Shown piece after piece: positions 1 through 10,989 of a stretch of 64,000 nucleotides of DNA. The position numbers and the translations under genes were made by a program. This DNA comes from Dugong dugon (Eukaryota; Chordata; Mammalia; Sirenia; Dugongidae): contig CM057472.1 in NCBI GenBank assembly GCA_030035585.1, forward strand, positions 92,501,601 through 92,565,600, given 5' to 3'. The notes under the pieces were generated by a model, which saw only the letters and a list, made by a program, of their open reading frames with translations, was not told the origin of the DNA and did not search any database. Position 1 is the stretch's first letter; the number at the start of each line of letters is the position of its first letter.

Positions 1-27
1 AGTTTTTGGAAATAGCGTATTTTAGTA

Positions 28-225
28 TGTGAGACCATGGATTCTGGGGGCATGTTGCCTGGATTTAAGTCTCATCTCTGCTGTGGACAAACTATTTATT
101 TGCTTAGTGGCTCAGTTTCCTCATTTATGAAATAGGGGTTTTGTAAAGATCAAGTGAGTTAAAATTTATAGAGTACGTACAACAGTGTCTCCTAAGTAGT
201 ATGTGGTAGATAAATAGTTCCTATT
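28..225 (+). repeat. MIR SINE (ancient)
   Basis: A diverged MIR in forward orientation. The core 'ctcagtttcctcatttatga' is followed by the usual 'gatcaagtgagtt' stretch and the end segment 'agtatgtggtagataaatag'. No function is implied. Confidence 0.75.
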
Positions 226-234
226 GTTATATTG

Positions 235-439
235 CTGTTGTTAGTTGCTGTTGAGGCAATTTCGACTCATGGCAATCCTATATGTGCAGAGGAGAACTCC
301 TCTTTAGGGTTTTTAAGGCTGAGACTTTTTGGAAGCAGATCATGAGGCCTGTCTTCCAACGTGCCTCTGGGTAAGTTTGAACTGCCAACCTTTCAACTAG
401 TTGTCTAGTGCTTAACCATTTATGCCAGCCCGGGACTCC
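235..439 (-). repeat. AfroSINE, long subtype, diverged
   Basis: Reverse copy of the tRNA-derived afrotherian SINE. On the plus strand it starts with the complement of the 3' region ('gttgaggcaatttcgactca') and ends with the complement of the tRNA head ('gtgcttaaccatttatgcca'). The B-box region is readable as the complement of 'aagtttgaactgccaacc'. It carries many point changes, so it is an old copy. Confidence 0.8.
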
Positions 440-762
440 TGCCTAATGGTATAGAATTATTTTATGTCATCATAAAACTAGATAGCTTGGTTATAGGCAC
501 TTGACTAATATGATTCTCTTTGGAAGAAAGAAAATTATAGAATTTATCCCAGAGCCGATGATACTGTGGAGCCTGGAAAAATTCACTAGATTATGCAACA
601 AATATACTACTGTTACATACAGAAAAAAATCACTACTGTTTATGTCATAATTGTAATTTTAGGTCTAAAAACAAAAGATAAACTTTCTGTCTTAAAGAAA
701 TAGCTAACATACCTGGCCTAAGCCATCTTTTCTGAAAATGACTTCATTATTATTTGTTTCCA

Positions 763-838
763 TCAGGTCCACCCCAACTCCTGCTGACCTTATGATAACA
801 GAACAAAATGTTGCCTAGTCCTGCACCATCTTCATCAT
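763..838 (-). repeat. RTE LINE 3'-end fragment, inverted
   Basis: About 75 bp match the reverse complement of the RTE 3' terminus seen cleanly at 55769-56042: 'ccatcaggtccaccccaact' corresponds to 'ccatcaagtcagttccaact', and 'gcctagtcctgcaccatctt' to 'gcccagtcctgtgccatcct'. It lies just upstream of a forward RTE copy, so two RTE segments meet head to head. Confidence 0.6.
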
Positions 839-853
839 CTTTGGTATAAATTT

Positions 854-1665
854 GGCTTAGGTGAATTACATTAACAACCTGCAATATGCAGAAGACGCAA
901 CCTTGCTTGCTGAAAGTGAAGAAGACTTGAAGCACTTACTGATGAAGATCAAAGATTATAGCCTTCAGTATGGATTACACCTCAACATAAAGAAAACAAA
1001 AACTCTCACAACTGGACCAATAAGCAACATCATGATAACCGGATAAAAGATTGAAGTTGTCAAGGATTTCATTTTACTTGGATCCATAATCAACTCCCGT
1101 GTAAGCAGTAGTCAAGAAATCAAAGGACACATTGCATTTGGCAAATCTGCTGCAAAAAAACTCTTTAAAAGGTTAAAAAGCAAAGATGTCACTTTAATGA
1201 CAAGGTGTGTCTTATCCAAACCATGGTGTTTTCAATCACCTCATATGCATGTGAAAGCTGGACAATGAATAAAGAAGACCAAGGTTATAATCGATGCTTT
1301 TGAATTATGGTGTTGGCAAAGAATATTGAATATACCATGGACTACCAAAAGAACAAACAAATCTGTTTTGGAAGAAGTATTGCCAGAATGCTCCTTGGAG
1401 ATGAGGATGGAGAGACTTCATATCACGTACTTTAGACCTGTTATCAGAAGAGATCAGTCTCTGGGGAAGGGCATCATGCTTGGTAAAGTAAAAAGTCAGT
1501 GAAAAAGAGGAAGACCTTCAATGAGATGGATTGACACAGTGGTTGCAACAATGGGCTGCATATCAATGATCATGAGGATGGCATAGAACCGGGCTATGTT
1601 TTGTTCTGTTGTACATAGGGTTACCATGAGTTGAAACTGACTCCATGACACCTAACAACAACAAC
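854..1665 (+). pseudogene. RTE/BovB-like LINE, 3' part, reverse transcriptase remnant
   Basis: A forward RTE-clade LINE, truncated at its 5' end. The frame opening at 861 gives 61 codons of the RT palm region, with the catalytic box read as YAED (residues 9-12) instead of the usual Y/FADD, followed by LLAESEEDLKHLL. Stops and frame changes follow. The rest down to 'gacacctaacaacaacaaca' is the degenerate C-terminal coding sequence and 3' end. The element cannot be active, because the catalytic Asp is changed to Glu and the frame is broken. Confidence 0.9.
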
Positions 1666-1669
1666 ATTC

Positions 1670-4329
1670 AGGGATTTGAAGAAAAAAACTATATTCCGAT
1701 AAAGATAGATTTCTTTTACAAAGGTCTGTTTGCATAATCAGAATTCCTATAATGGTTTTGATTCAACCAGGGAGAAGTTATGGTGAAAATACAAAAAATA
1801 AATCTATTTAGCTAAATAATATTAATATCACGATTCTATAATTATGGTTGAAAAAACTTAAGGTAACAGAGGTGAGTCACTAAAGTTAGAATATAGTATT
1901 ATTTCTAAAATTTTATAATGAATTTATAATCCCTAACTTTGAATTTTGCAAATTTAAAGCTTATCTGTGACTTTTGAAGATGTAGATTAATAGGTCAATT
2001 CTTCAGCACATTTAACTCTCACCTCTCCCCACACCGCCATGTTCTCCTTCACAATTGACAAGGTCTGTTCTCATTAGCATGCAGATTAGAGAATTGAAAT
2101 TTAAACGATCTATATTTTAAGTCTGTATTGGATCTCTGAGGTATAAAAATGACAACGGAAAAGATAATCTGAACTTTTTCCATTCTTCTCTATAAAAATA
2201 AAATGTGAAGTAAAGATTTCAATTAGAAGGATATAGATATAGTTATAAAGATATGAGAAAGGCAGCTACCCTATAAATGGTGTTCTTAGAATTTTGCAGT
2301 GTCCAACCGGTACAACCACGTATAGCAACTCTGGTTCACAGGAAACTTGCATTAAAAAATTCCGTCAGAAATTAGCCATTCAAATAAAAGTTGAATTGCT
2401 CATAATAATCACCTCAGCAGGCTTGGCACAGGGCAGCCTTGTGAAACACACTTTTCAATAAAAACTGCTTTCAGAATCAGCTTAAGAACAACATTGCAAA
2501 ACAACTACCTCTCTTTATTTTTGAGAGGTTTAGGGAGAAAAATATCTTGTTAAGGTAACCTACCATAACTGATCTAATTAAAATATGAGCACTGAATCTT
2601 GACACTACTTGGTTCAGATAATTTCTGTGAAAATCTTTAATGGCTTCTTTAAGAAAGCAAAATATGTACTTAAAAATGACTGAATGCATTTCATTTATTG
2701 AAAAATATTTGTGACAGATTTTACAACTAAGTTAATAAATACTCCAAAACATACAAAAATCTATTTAGATATGGTAACTTTCAATCTTTTGTAACTAAAT
2801 AATTGTCTTATACTACAGGATGGTCACGGTATTTTTTTTTCTCAAGCTATTAAGTACAAACAGATTATTGTATCACTTCAAGGCCTATAATAACATACAT
2901 AAATAATTCTGAGTCATTTGATCAGCAAATGCAGAAAGTTCAATTTCAACTAATATTTAATATTCTATCCTAAGAGCATGGTACTCTTCGAAGTGCTGGA
3001 GAAAGATTAAAGAGCAAAAACTGGCAATATGCGTATTAAAGAAATTTAGTTTCATTGCAAACACAAACAAAAACAAGAACAGTTTTATAGTGGCTTAAAA
3101 AAAGAATATGTATTTATTGTGTACACATAGAGCCAGTGGCATTTATTCCAGGCCTGCAGTGCATAGTATTAACAACAGCAAGCACTCAGACTTCTTCAGT
3201 CTATTTGCTCTGCCTTCCACAGCAACTCTGTTAGCCTTCATGGTCCACATGGCTGCTGAGTTTGAGCTGGCAGGAAGGAGGACAAAAGGTATACCATCTC
3301 ATTTTAAGACTACTTCTTAGAGACTACACATCATAATTCTACTTTTTGCCAATTGATCAGAATGTAGACACTTTACCACATATAGCTACAAGTAAAATTT
3401 CAAAGTTTTATTTTAATAATACTGTTACTTATATAATGCTTAATATTTTCCAGGTATTAATGACTGAGTTGTGGAACAAGAATTCTAATTGCCAAAGCAA
3501 TCCGCATAATGATAGAAATCCCTTTTATTTCTTAAAATTGAATAATAACTGGTAGGAAGACAATAATTACATTTCCCTAGACAGAACTCAAAGTAGAAGA
3601 TGATTTTTTTCTTAATTATTACCCAGATTCTTTAGAAGAAGATCATTGTGAAAAGATAGATTCATCAGACTCATTTGTGTTTGAAAACCACTCATAATAG
3701 GAATATACATCTAAAGATTTTGTTATGCTTTTACAATAGCAAGAGAATATAGTAATTTGTTTCTTGTAAGAATCTTATTTTTTAAATAAATATTTTGGGG
3801 TAGAATGTAAAGAGAAGAAAATAAGTCATTTAGAAATAAATAGCAATGTTATCTTTCTTCCTTGGTCTAATGAAAATCAAGCCCTAATCGATTGAGTCAG
3901 TACTATCGATAAACATCTCACAGGATATTTAAATCTATCATTTTGATCCTCATTCCAGAGCAATTCCCCACTCCCAAATAGTACTCAATTTCCTATGTGT
4001 TTCACCCGGAGAAGTACATATCCTCTCTTTGTAGTAGAGAAATTGAAACTCTTGAGAAATATTGTGGCTGAGGGGTTCCCCTCTTCACCCCATCCTACCC
4101 TCAATCCTTCCTAAAATAGCATAACTTGCTGCCTCATTGCTTTGTACCCTTTGCATAGAAGAGAAGGGCTGGTAGCTAAGGGTATTGAGATTGCTGGGAG
4201 TTCTCATAACACAGCCAAATGGCCTCATTCTTCTGAATTTTCCCATATCCCTATTTCTTTTTCCCTCATGCATGTAGCATGGAGAAAAAGACATGTAGCC
4301 TCCAACTTCCTCTGTCCTGGCACTTCTCA
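1670..4329. other. AT-rich sequence, nothing recognised
   Basis: Frames of up to about 80 codons occur here by chance. I see no splice-supported exon, no RNA gene and no clear repeat. Very old, unrecognisable repeats may be present. Confidence 0.5.
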
Positions 4330-4466
4330 CATTTTATAATCTCTGTGCTTCGACTGGTCTAGCTTCCCTGCCCAACTGTAACCCCCATGAGGCCATGAAG
4401 TCTGTAGGCATGTTTAGTTTATAGCATGTGGTAGAGACTCAGTAAATATGCTCAATGAATGACTGG
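4330..4466 (+). repeat. L2 LINE 3' end (ancient)
   Basis: Contains 'cccccatgaggccatgaagt' and ends with 'ctcaatgaatgact', the usual L2 3'-terminal layout of 'ctccatgagggcaggg' followed by 'gctcaataaatg'. Confidence 0.55.
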
Positions 4467-4929
4467 AGTAGACAGGTACCGATAAGTTGTAATTACAAAT
4501 GATGACTTGGCAAGTATTCTGCTCCCTTGAATCACATGTAACTAAAATTGCATCAACTGAATCATGGCATTATAATGTGTTCTAGTCTTTAATATGCTCC
4601 TTTTAACATGAAAATGTCCCTGGGAATTGTTAAGACTTTTATGTAAAAATTTTGACATTAACGGTAGCCTTATTAAACAGGCACTTGAGAACCAAGAGGG
4701 TGGAATCCAAGGTAGCTGCAAGGTATTGAAAGGGGAAAGGAAAGAAGCATCAAAGAAAGCACCAGGAGAGAGGAAAGTGCTCTGTCAGCAAAAAGAGAGC
4801 AAGGAGCACCAAGCACTTACTTCTCAACTCTTCTCTGGGATACCTTAGGTCCTCCAGAAACTCTTAGTAGATTATTTGATTTCCCTCTGATACACTCAGA
4901 ATTAAAGAGGTAATTCAACCATCTATCAC

Positions 4930-5410
4930 TGTCTTAGTCATCTAATGCTGCTAGAACAGAAATACCACAAGTGGATGGCTTTAACAAAGAGAAATTTATT
5001 TCTTCACAGTAAAGTAGGCTAAAAGTCCGAATTCAGGGCATCAGCTCCAGGGGGAGGCTTTCTCTCTCTGTCGGCCTTTTCATCAATGTTTCCCCAGACT
5101 AGGAGCTTCTCTGCACAGGGACTCCAGTCCAAAGGACGCGATGTGCTCCTGGCACTGTTTTCTTGATAGTATGAGGTCCCCTTGTGTCTCTGCTCACTTC
5201 TGCCTTGTATATCTCAAAACATTGCCTCAGGATACAATCCAATCATGTAGACTGAGTCCTGTCTCACTAACACAACTGCTGCCCATCCTCCCTCATTAAC
5301 ATCATAGAGGCAGGATTTACAACATATAGGAAAACCACACAATACCAGGAATCATGGCCTGGCCAAATTGATACACACATTTTTGGGGGGACATAATTCA
5401 ATCCATGGCA
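4930..5410 (-). repeat. Solo LTR, MaLR/MLT1-like, with 5-bp target duplication
   Basis: A complete reverse-orientation LTR. It starts 'tgtcttagtcatctaatgct' and ends 'attcaatccatggca', matching the layout of MLT1-type (ERVL-MaLR) LTRs in reverse. ATCAC flanks both ends (4925-4929 and 5411-5415), which is a perfect 5-bp target duplication as expected for this class. No internal retroviral sequence is attached, so it is a solo LTR. Confidence 0.85.
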
Positions 5411-5542
5411 ATCACATTGTTCTGGGCTCACTTACAGGCCCCTAAAGGTGTCTTAACCTTCCTACCACTAGGGTGTCATTATTCCTTCTCCAAAAATAGA
5501 ATAACTTCTAACAGTATGATTTTTATTAACTAGGATGGGGAA

Positions 5543-5965
5543 TGTTATGGATTGAATTGTGTTCTCCAAAAATGTATATTGGAAATCCTAACCCCTATAT
5601 TTGTGGATATAGCCCCATTTGGGAGTAGTGTTTTCTTTATTATGTCAATGATGCCATATTAGGGTAAGGTGTGTTTTAAACTAATCACCTTCAAGATATA
5701 AAAGGAACAGATTTGGCACAGAGATGCAAGCAGAGACGGGGGAAAATAGATGTCAGGCCACATGAAGATAGCCAAGGAACGAGGAACAGAAACTGAAAAG
5801 AGACAGTGACCTTCCCCTAGAGCCAACAGGGAGAAAGAGTTCCCCTAGACCTGGTGCCCTGAATTTGGATTTCTAGCCTCTTATACTGTGAAAAAATAAA
5901 TTTCTGTTTGTTAAAGCCACCTACTTGTGATATTTCTGTTATAGCAGCACTAGATAACTAAGACA
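5543..5965 (+). repeat. Solo LTR, MaLR/MLT1-like, forward
   Basis: Starts 'tgttatggattgaattgtgt' and ends 'gcactagataactaagaca'. The R/poly(A) region 'aaaaaataaatttctgtttg' contains an AATAAA. It belongs to the same broad family as the element at 4930-5410 but looks like a different subfamily and is in opposite orientation. No clean target duplication is visible (gggaa versus gcgag). Confidence 0.85.
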
Positions 5966-6874
5966 GCGAGTCATTTAGAAAGAGAAGAGGAACCTAGTTA
6001 AGGGTCGAGAGGGATACTGAGAATGGAGAGAGTAGGAATGAAGACATTAAAGACATTAGTTTCCTATTTCAGAACAAAGCACTCTCTGGCCTTAACCACA
6101 ACAATGTTCTGGAATATTCCAATAGCTCTCACTCTAGCAAAATGTTCAATGGAAGTAGTTAGTTCAAGGCGAAAGAAAATGAAGATGAATTTCTTCAAGC
6201 CTTCAGAATTCGATGTTCTTATCCAAACTTTTCAAAACCTTTAGTCTCTGTTGGCTGTCATATTTTTTTCTTTGATGATTGAGCCTGTATTAACAACAAA
6301 GACTCTGAGAAAATCACAATATTTTTAAAAGGAGATAGTATGGATGACTCAAAAACATATTTGGAAGACAGAGTATTGGTAATATAGAACAAATATGATG
6401 AAAAGTATTGCTAATTTCAAGCGTTTCTTAAGGGGGTGGTAAGCACTCTTAGAGATATGGCAAGCTACTTTGAAAAGTATAGGTCTAAGACAAAGAGAAA
6501 ATGCATGGGTATTAGAGTAAAAAATCTTTAATACTATGTCAAATAATGAGAAGAATTGACTGGGTAGTATACAACCAATTAGAGAGATACAAGAAATGAA
6601 ATATTCATTGACATGTAATAGACAATAATCATAAAGTTATATTGTCTTAAAATTAGAGTAGTTTTTTTCCAAGAATGAGTACTGATCTATAAGGCTGCTG
6701 TTGGGATTTATCATCTGTCAGTCAGAGTATTGACATGACTTTCTTAAGAAAACTTAATATAAACTTGACAGGGGAAGAGGTAATGAATTTTCTGACACAT
6801 AAGTAAGTCATTATTTACATTGTTTTAAGACTCTGGTTTAGTATAAAATAATTTTACTCAGGGAATTAAAAAAA
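5966..6874. other. No feature recognised
   Basis: AT-rich unique-looking sequence. A 73-codon frame at 6023-6244 has no recognisable domain and no splice or promoter context. Confidence 0.5.
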
Positions 6875-6876
6875 AC

Positions 6877-7073
6877 TACCCATTACTGTTGAGTCAATTC
6901 CAACTCATAGTGACTCTTTAGGACAGAGTACAACTGCCCCGTATGATTCCCTAGGCAGTAATCTTTATGGAGGCAGATTGCCACATCTTTTCCTGCTGAG
7001 TGGCTGGTGGATTTGAACCACTGACCATTTGGTTAGTAGCTGAGCACTTTAACCACTTTGCCACTAGGGCACC
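6877..7073 (-). repeat. AfroSINE, long subtype
   Basis: Reverse copy. The end complement is 'ctgttgagtcaattccaact', the middle is 'aggacagagtacaactgccc', and the tRNA head complement is 'actttaaccactttgccact'. It includes the extra central segment ('gattgccacatcttttcctg') that distinguishes the long subtype. Confidence 0.9.
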
Positions 7074-7079
7074 TTAAAA

Positions 7080-7690
7080 GAAAGTAGCCATGAAGAAAAC
7101 CAGGTTATTATCTATACTAAAGTAAATATAATATTCTCAATATCTATTCTGTCATTTTAACAGAAGTAAATTTTTTTTTATTTTCTCCCAATCCACTACT
7201 TCTGAGAGCAGATACCCCATATCTCTGAAGACCCATGTAATAGCTTACTCCTTACATTATTAAACCTTTAAAAAAAAAAAATGCTGTTGAGTAGATTCTA
7301 ACACTGGTTGTTATTAATGCCTTACCCAAAGGATTATAATGGAAACGAAATGTTATAATGTGTTTAAAACACTTCTTAAATATCACAAATAATTATTAGT
7401 TCCCCTCTCTTCCTTCTAGCATTTTCCCCAAACTTTTCCTCTAAGAATTCCTATAAAGTATGTCTGATATAATTTTGTCCTCATATTATTTTATGTGTAA
7501 AAGGTGCCTGAAAAATACTATGCTGTTGAGAATCCTATTTATGTTGTTCTTTTTTTTTTTAATATGCTATTGATACATAGGACTCATTAACATGTTGTTA
7601 TATTGATTTTATAAAGGAAATCTGGTCTTTCTTGCTGGTACTCTTCATTCAGCAGGTTATTGAAAATTTTATTGAGTGCTATTTGGAAAA
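7080..7690. other. Unassigned spacer with A and T runs
   Basis: Mostly AT-rich. A short piece at about 7282-7304 ('tgctgttgagtagattctaa') may be the very end of another reverse AfroSINE. A run of T lies at about 7548-7560. Confidence 0.35.
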
Positions 7691-9404
7691 AGTATCCAGG
7701 TCTAGCTGAAGAGGAGTTACTGGGACTGGTTGTTTGTGGCAGTTACTACAGTCACCAGAGAGGGTTGGTAATCAGTGCAGGGAAGGTTCCAGTAGGCCGT
7801 GCCTGTGCTGCTTGGTGGTGTGATGTTAAGTGCATGGTTCAGGTAGGCAGGATGTAGCGGGAAGATTGTTATGTGTGGAGCTAAGATGGATATGGGAGAG
7901 AGGAGAGAAGAACAGTAGCCAAAAACATTCAAACAAACAAAAAAGAATGCTAGGGGAGCTTCCCATTGGAGTGGAGAAATGAGAGACTATGAAATGGAGA
8001 AAAACAGAAAGGAGAAGAGGAAGAAAAGAAAAGAAAACAATGAGTAAATAAAAATCAGAAAGGTTAAAGGACCGCAAAGTTCCCAGGGATCCCACTGGTG
8101 CAGCTATGAGGTCTGGGGAATTTGCTTTCAGGTGTTGCAGTACAGCCTGGCTAGAAGGCACAGAGGTATACAACGCCACGTATTCAGGGAATAGAAAGAG
8201 AAGGAAGATATAGAGAGATGAGAAACTGAGTAGTGAAGAAAGACAAAAAGGGAAAAAGAGGGAAAAGAAAACAAAGCAAATTTAAAAAAAAGAACAAGAA
8301 AAGCCCCCCAAAAAACAAACAAACCAAAAAAAAAAAAAAAAACCAACGAAAAAAGAAATGGCCTCAGGGATCCCTCTGCACGTCTGTGCAAGCCGAGGGG
8401 GTAGTCTCCTTGCCACGCATCACCGCCTGGCCAGAAAAGGCTTCCAACTCAAGAAAAGGAGAAGAAAACAAACAAACGAAGCAAAGCCCCAGGATCCCAC
8501 CAGCGTGGCAGCCCAGACCAGGAAGTAGTTCCACACTCGAATGGAGCTCCAGAACCCCTCAGGAAGAAGCAAATATGGCGCACGGAGCCAGATATTTGAC
8601 CGAAAGGAGGGGGAGGTGGTAAGAGGTGAGGAAGAAATCAAAAGAAGCAGAAAAAAAAGCAACACCAGCAGCCAACAAACGGCACTCAGAGAGCCAGCTA
8701 GTGCGAGCTGGTGTTTCTGGACAAGAGACTGTGTCCGCAGGAAGCAGAGGAGGCTGAGTGGGGGTGAAGAAGTGAGGGGGTGGGAAAGCGTATATCACAA
8801 ATTACTGGAGGTCTGCAGCCCCTCAGGAAGAAGCAAAGATGGAACATGGAACCAGTATTTGAAAGAAAGTGGGGGAGGTGGTGAGAGGTAAGGAAGAAAT
8901 CAAAAGAAGCGGAAAGAAAGCAACACCAGCTGCCAACAAATGGCACTCAGAGAGCTGGCCCGTTCAGGTGTCTGGAATCCAAGCAGCCGGTGTTTCCCGG
9001 ACAAGAGATTGTGGCTGCAGGAAGCAGAGGAGGCCGAGTGGGGGTGAAGAAGGGTGAGGGGTGGGAAAGCGTATATCGCAAATTACCGGTTGTTTTGTCT
9101 CCCGCTGGAAGCTCTGTGAAGCTGCTTTCTCGTACCCCCTGCTTGCTGTTCTCCAATAGGGGTCCAAGATGGTGGATCCATGCTGTGTTAGCTGGTAGGG
9201 GACCACTGCATGAATCTCTCCTCACTCTCTGTTCTCTATCAGTTTTCTCACTCCGTTTGGTGCTTGGCTGAGTTCTTTATCTCTTCATTTGATGTTTTAG
9301 GGTTTCAGGATTGTTGTTGTCTCTGTTCGGCTTAGTTGTTCAGAACTTTGCTATGGAGGGACGGCGGGCGTGGTGCTTCTGCCTAGAGTGCCATTTTGCC
9401 GGAA
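7691..9404 (-). repeat. L1 5'UTR, orphan copy without ORFs
   Basis: This matches the 5'UTR of the larger L1 at 26970-33525 along its whole length and in the same orientation. Shared landmarks include 'gtaggccgtgcctgtgctgc', the A-rich tract near 8270-8345, 'ggtccaagatggtgga' near 9161, and the terminal 'ccattttgccggaa' at 9391-9404. The element's 5' end is therefore at about 9404. Similarity stops near 7691, before ORF1, and no 3' end or poly(A) tail adjoins it. Several 80-130-codon frames here are by-products of purine-rich, low-complexity sequence and are not genes. Confidence 0.88.
8545..9089 (-). repeat. Two tandem units of about 270 bp within L1 5'UTR
   Basis: Unit one (about 8545-8808) and unit two (about 8809-9089) repeat the same succession: 'cctcaggaagaagcaaa', 'gaagaaatcaaaagaagc', 'aacaccagc', 'ggaagcagaggagg', 'gtgggaaagcgtatatc', 'caaattac'. 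Anchors such as the two 'cctcaggaag' (8557 and 8821) give a period of 264 bp at the left side, rising to 281 bp at the right through indels. The homologous stretch of the other L1 (32931-33214) holds only one unit. Confidence 0.85.
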
Positions 9405-9409
9405 GTCTT

Positions 9410-10214
9410 CAAATACAATTTGATGAAATAAAATGTAAGGATTGTTAAAAGCAATGTGTAAGATTGCTGCAATTTCTGTAGTGACATTGAGGCAGAATCT
9501 AATAAAGTACAGAATAGGAAATTGATAAAATATTTACATGTATACCAAAGTATATCGTTTAGTTTATGTCAGAGAATGGGCAAATTATTTTTGCAGAAAG
9601 AAATTCCGTATGATATATTGATAGAAAAAAAAGTACATAAGTACTCAAAGACCTTTTAATTTTACTTTTTTAAATATGAAAATTCAAAAGTAATTGGAAG
9701 ATCTCCTCAAATCTAACACTTATAACCTTAGTTATTTACTTGTCTTTTATCTACTGTTCTTGATAATGACAATCTGGGCTCATCAAATTGAAAGACTGTG
9801 TTTTCACAGTTGTGCTGGTTTCCCAGGATGGGACTTCTAGTATCTCATGTTAGCATGTCCACTGAGTGCAGGAGAATGAGTGGAAAAGCAGTTGTCCGAA
9901 GTAGTGTGATTTTGGTAGTCTCTTCAATTTAGGGTTTTGGTTGAGGTTAAAAAAGAAGAAATAAAAAAGATGCATAATTACTTAGGAAAAATCAGTTCCA
10001 ACATTTCATGATGACTTATTCCTCTTTTTAACAGATCATATTCATTAATTATAAATGGTCCTATAGCCTATGGCTACCTGAATATCTGGAAAAAAGTCTT
10101 GGCAATAAAACCATTTTCTTCTCCCACTCAGGAAACAGGAAGCATTTGTCTGAACAAGCATTCTTTACTTCAATACAGAAAAAAGGAAATTGCTTTTTAG
10201 TAGTTCAGTAAAAT
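9410..10214. other. No feature recognised
   Basis: AT-rich sequence without a frame, repeat or RNA gene that I can name. Confidence 0.5.
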
Positions 10215-10985
10215 ATACCTTTAATATCTGAGGGTTCTGCATCCATAGATTCAACCAACTAGCTGTAGATGGAAAATCTTCAGAAATAAATATATAAATA
10301 AATAAAGTTAGAAAAACAAAACTTGAATTTGCTGTGAGCCAAGCATTCTACCGAATGTACGTGAATGAAACGATGTGTAGGCATCCCTGGCTGCTGCCTC
10401 CCGCCATTTCACAGATCCTCAGTCTCTCTCCAGCACCCATGGTTTGAGCATCATTCACCTGCATGTCTCATTGCTTCAATGCTTGTGTTGTGTGCAGTCT
10501 TTACTTTTTGTGACAAAATGGCTCCTACAAATCAACTAAGTGGTCAAAGTAAAATCTCAAAAGCTAAGAGGGAGCATAAAGTGCTATTTACATAGCACTT
10601 TACAACTATTTACATAACATTTACATTGTATTAGGTATTAGAAGTAATCTAGAGATGATTTAAAGTATATGGGAGAATGTGCATATGTTATATGCAAATA
10701 CGTCACCATTTTATTTTTAATGTTTTTTTATTGTACTTTAGATGAAGGTTTACAGAACAAATAGTTTCTCATTGAACAGTACACTTATTTTTTTATGACA
10801 TTGGTCAACAACCCTATGACTTGTCAACACTCTCCCTTCTCGATCTTGGAAGACCATTTTTCTTTTTTTTTTTTTGTGAAAATAATACGTCACCATTTTA
10901 AATAAGGGAACTGAGCATCTGCAGATTTTGATATCTGCAGGCGTCCTGGAAAAAAATCCCTCCCAGATACCTAGGGAGAGCTCTG
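10215..10985. mobile_element. Tigger/MER2-like DNA transposon remnant, split by L1
   Basis: The ends show the pogo/Tigger MER2 pattern: 'tctgagggttctgcatccat' and 'agattcaaccaact' on the left, 'tctgcagattttgatatctg' and 'caggcgtcctgga' on the right. The inner segment 'attaggtattagaagtaatc' is typical of MER2. The middle (about 10365-10595) has a 76-codon plus-strand frame ending in KISKAKREHKVLF, which resembles the basic N-terminal DNA-binding start of Tigger transposases; that part is inference. The element is interrupted by an L1 fragment. Confidence 0.8.
10697..10900 (-). mobile_element. L1 3'UTR fragment with perfect 17-bp target duplication
   Basis: The insert at 10714-10883 is the reverse of the L1 3' terminus ('attgtactttagatgaaggt', 'cagaacaaatagtttctcat'), the same sequence seen at 38947 and 39335. 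The 17-bp direct repeat beginning AATACGTC lies at 10697-10713 and 10884-10900. This is a severely 5'-truncated L1 inserted by target-primed reverse transcription, with its T-rich 3' end on the left. Confidence 0.88.
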
Positions 10986-10989
10986 TATT

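Noticed and set aside
8233-8891. Lysine-rich and other long frames (up to 129 codons) on both strands
   Set aside because: They lie inside the L1 5'UTR, in A-rich or purine-rich low-complexity sequence, and have equivalents at 32572-33396. They are by-products of composition.
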